From the NCBI GenBank assembly GCA_963776665.1, contig CAVZNQ010000006.1:1-64000 (forward strand): DNA of 64,000 bases, written 5' to 3'. This document shows, one piece after another, positions 62,227 through 64,000 of this stretch (its first letter is position 1; each line of letters begins with the position of its first letter). The notes under the pieces are model-generated. The model ran no database searches, was not told where the DNA came from, and was given only the letters and a program-made list of their open reading frames with translations. Position numbers and translations under genes: made by a program. The DNA is from Roseiarcus sp963776665. GTDB lineage: Bacteria; Pseudomonadota; Alphaproteobacteria; Rhizobiales; Beijerinckiaceae.

Positions 62227-63005
62227 TGAATACTCAGCCGCTGCAGGAGTATATTTCGCGGCTATCCGGGCGCCCTGTATCGGTTGACGAGGTCGTTTCA
62301 TTGAGTTCGGCGCAGCAGGCGGCTGTGCGGTCGTGGCTCCGTAACAACAAGGATTGCGGCGTCCCGGCCGCGGTGAAGTCCAGGGTGTCGGTGAAAATGC
62401 TCGTCGACGGGCAAGATCCGGCGGGCGACGGGGCGGCGCCGTCGATGGAGACCCCCGTCGCTCTCGCGCCCATCGAGCGCGCGGGCGCCGTCGCCGGCGT
62501 CGGCGTCGATATGGAGCATGTTTCCTCGCTCCCCGAGGCGGAGGATTATCGAACTCACCCGTTCTACGTCGAGAACTTCTCGAAATCCGAGATCGTCCAC
62601 TGCATTGAAAGCGACAATTCAAGACTCTCTTTCGCCGGGCTGTGGGCGGCCAAGGAAGCGATTGCAAAAGCCCGCGGAATCGATGCCCGCCTTGGCGGCT
62701 TGTCGCGCATCGAAATTGGCCATGACGACAGCGGGCGGCCCACATGCGGCTTCGGGTCGATCTCCATCTCGCATGCCGGGGAGATCGCAATCGCTGTCTG
62801 CGTGGCGAACCCCGCGCGCTCTCCCGAAGCGGTCGCCAACGAAGCGATTGGCGACGGGAGCGCCGCCTCCGCCGAAATTCGTGGCGAGCTGCCCGCTGCC
62901 GAGGTCGGAGTGCGCGTTTCCCGAAGCGTCCTGGTTGCGTTGGGCTTGAGCGCGGTGGTCAATATCTTGCTGGCGGCGATAGTTCTTCGCGTTCTTTATT
63001 TCTGA
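62226..63005 (+). CDS. AcpS-like 4'-phosphopantetheinyl transferase with N-terminal extension and C-terminal membrane helix
   Basis: 259 residues; the ATG shares one base with the E2 stop. The transferase core has VGVDME (Asp95, Glu97, Mg-binding) and LWAAKEAIAKARG (Lys143, Glu144, Lys148), then SISISHAGEIAIAV, the AcpS pattern. Residues 1-88 form an unassigned extension. Residues 234-258 are a hydrophobic helix after a spacer rich in Ala and Glu, so the enzyme is probably held at the inner membrane, unlike usual AcpS of about 130 residues. It should activate the ACP encoded two genes downstream. Confidence 0.82.
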   Translation: MNTQPLQEYISRLSGRPVSVDEVVSLSSAQQAAVRSWLRNNKDCGVPAAVKSRVSVKMLVDGQDPAGDGAAPSMETPVALAPIERAGAVAGVGVDMEHVSSLPEAEDYRTHPFYVENFSKSEIVHCIESDNSRLSFAGLWAAKEAIAKARGIDARLGGLSRIEIGHDDSGRPTCGFGSISISHAGEIAIAVCVANPARSPEAVANEAIGDGSAASAEIRGELPAAEVGVRVSRSVLVALGLSAVVNILLAAIVLRVLYF

Positions 63006-63017
63006 CTTGGACAGACG

Positions 63018-63620
63018 ATGGCGAGCGGTCAACTGAGGCAGAAGGCTTCTGACAATAGGGCGCTTTCGTTCGGCGCCTCCATTATCGATCCTCGCGCCTG
63101 GCTTCACCTGCTACGCATGGTTCACTACTACAACTATAGTCATGTGCAACCCCGACGATTGGCCGACATCGGACCCGGCGTGCGGATGGCGCCCAATGTC
63201 TCGATGAGAAATGGCGAGCGGATCAAGATTGGGGCCTATTCCCATATCGGGGCCCATTGCTCGCTCTGGGCGGGCAGTTCGGTCGGCCGGATTACGCTCG
63301 GACATCACGCTTTGCTGGGTCCTGAGGTTTTCATCACCGCTGCGAACTACGGGCTTGAGCCGGGAACGCCGATCATGGACCAGCCCATGGATGAACGCGA
63401 CGTGGTCATCGGCGCGGATGTCTGGCTCGGCGCCCGCGTCGTCGTGGGAGCGGGCGTGGAGATCGGCGAAGGGTCTGTCGTCGCCGCCCACTCCTTTGTA
63501 ACGCGGTCGATTCCACCCGGCTCGATCGCGGGCGGCAATCCGGCGCGCATCATTGGCCGCAGAGGGGATCACAAGGCCGAGGCGGAGATCCGGGAAGCCA
63601 ACGAATTGCTGCAGGCTTAA
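63018..63620 (+). CDS. Left-handed beta-helix (hexapeptide) acyltransferase
   Basis: 200 residues. Hexapeptide repeats run from GPGVRMAPNVSMRNGERIKIGAYSHIGAHCSLWAG to IGADVWLGARVVVGAGVEIGEGSVVAAHSFVTRSIPPGSIAGGNPARIIG, with the closing G-N-P-A-R-x-I signature. The catalytic His region is ANYGLEP. The family transfers acetyl or acyl groups from CoA or ACP to sugars. It starts 12 bp after the transferase gene. In this setting it is a candidate for moving the ACP-bound acyl group to an amino or hydroxy sugar; this is inference. Confidence 0.88.
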   Translation: MASGQLRQKASDNRALSFGASIIDPRAWLHLLRMVHYYNYSHVQPRRLADIGPGVRMAPNVSMRNGERIKIGAYSHIGAHCSLWAGSSVGRITLGHHALLGPEVFITAANYGLEPGTPIMDQPMDERDVVIGADVWLGARVVVGAGVEIGEGSVVAAHSFVTRSIPPGSIAGGNPARIIGRRGDHKAEAEIREANELLQA

Positions 63621-63683
63621 GAGCGGATGGCATTGGGCTCGTCCGGCGCGCTCTAAGTATCCTTCAATCATGGAGTCGACTCA

Positions 63684-63923
63684 ATGACGGTACGGGACCG
63701 GGTATATAGTGCGTTCAAAGAGAGCTTCGACCTCGACGACGAGACCAATACGTCGAAGCTTGTCTATCAAACCTACCCGGCGTGGACGTCGATCGGTCAC
63801 ATGATTCTGGTCGCGGCTCTTGAATCGGAATTCGATACGATGCTGGAGACCGACGATATTTTGGAAATGAGCAATTTCGACAAGACAGTATCGATCATGA
63901 GCAAATACGCCACTGACGCTTGA
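63684..63923 (+). CDS. Acyl carrier protein
   Basis: 79 residues, ATG with GGAG 8 bp upstream. The four-helix ACP pattern has the phosphopantetheine Ser36 in WTSIGHMILVAALES, a variant of the usual DSL, followed by FDTMLETDDILEMSNFDKTVSIM. It is acidic as expected. It resembles the small stand-alone ACPs in envelope-sugar and polyketide clusters rather than AcpP of fatty-acid synthesis. It lies 63 bp after the acyltransferase gene. Confidence 0.9.
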   Translation: MTVRDRVYSAFKESFDLDDETNTSKLVYQTYPAWTSIGHMILVAALESEFDTMLETDDILEMSNFDKTVSIMSKYATDA

Positions 63924-63965
63924 GTCGCGCCCTCCCGCGCGTTCAAGATGAGGCTGGAGCCGATC

Positions 63966-64000
63966 ATGACCGTCGATGAGAGCGCAGGAGCCGCGTCCCA
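63966..64000 (+). CDS. Start of the next cluster gene (truncated by the window edge)
   Basis: ATG at 63966 with GGAG about 10 bp upstream, 42 bp after the ACP stop, reading MTVDESAGAAS before the window ends. Nothing can be said of its product. Its spacing suggests that the cluster continues. Confidence 0.45.
   Translation, partial: MTVDESAGAAS

Noticed and set aside
1..64000. Insertion sequences, prophage, CRISPR arrays or integrase-flanked island
   Set aside because: No transposase, integrase, phage structural gene, direct-repeat array or duplicated tRNA end was seen on either strand.

Overview
The window is a GC-rich chromosomal segment of an alphaproteobacterium. Hyphomicrobiales (Rhizobiales) are the best fit. 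This rests on infA-maf-yacG in a row, pgsA-moaD-moaE in a row, a MucR/Ros regulator, an LdtR/LdtP pair, a SAM-II riboswitch in front of metZ, and a quinoprotein alcohol dehydrogenase of the kind common in methylotrophic relatives (Methylocystaceae/Beijerinckiaceae). The family-level placement is inference. I saw no rRNA, tRNA, CRISPR array or insertion sequence.

Layout. 1-2567: end of secY, adk, a 3-hydroxyisobutyryl-CoA hydrolase and a small membrane protein, all joined by 4-bp start/stop overlaps. 2809-4837: ldtR and its L,D-transpeptidase. 4911-8134: gltX, an AT-rich gap with a perfect 24-bp palindrome, a Pycsar-effector-like membrane protein and a TIM-barrel protein. 8260-12987: a haem-containing PQQ dehydrogenase, a PhyH-type dioxygenase and its divergent LacI-type regulator. 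13043-20854: small metabolic and stress genes with local regulators, ending in an antitoxin/PIN toxin/YbaK/DUF72 run. 20936-36062: acyl-CoA ligase, SDR, MFS transporter, esterase, dehalogenase, sensor-like membrane protein, GNAT, XRE-cupin, Ca2+/H+ antiporter, ketopantoate reductase, HAD phosphatase and oligopeptidase B. 36080-47815: glycosyltransferase, yacG-maf-infA, a periplasmic hydrolase, an RND efflux pair, and an Atm1 exporter with psd and pssA (phosphatidylethanolamine synthesis). 48323-57475: mucR, upp, pgsA-moaD-moaE, stress proteins, metZ with its SAM-II riboswitch, an amidohydrolase, a long dCTP deaminase, and a divergent HxlR/quinone oxidoreductase pair. 57698-58476: secE-nusG.

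58888-64000 holds the most unusual content. Directly after nusG, where rplK is expected, lies a same-strand cluster: a fused E1 alpha-beta 2-oxoacid decarboxylase, an E2-like lipoyl acyltransferase with a cysteine-rich tail, a holo-ACP-synthase-like protein with a C-terminal membrane helix, a hexapeptide acyltransferase, an acyl carrier protein and the start of another gene. I infer a pathway that turns a 2-oxo acid into an acyl-ACP and passes the acyl group to an acceptor. No product is known to me.

Four genes (LacI-type regulator, SDR, ketopantoate reductase, oligopeptidase B) are each split by one apparent extra base, and the PQQ dehydrogenase seems to lack one base between signal peptide and mature protein. 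The flanking frames are otherwise intact, so uncorrected sequencing indels are as likely as real pseudogenes.
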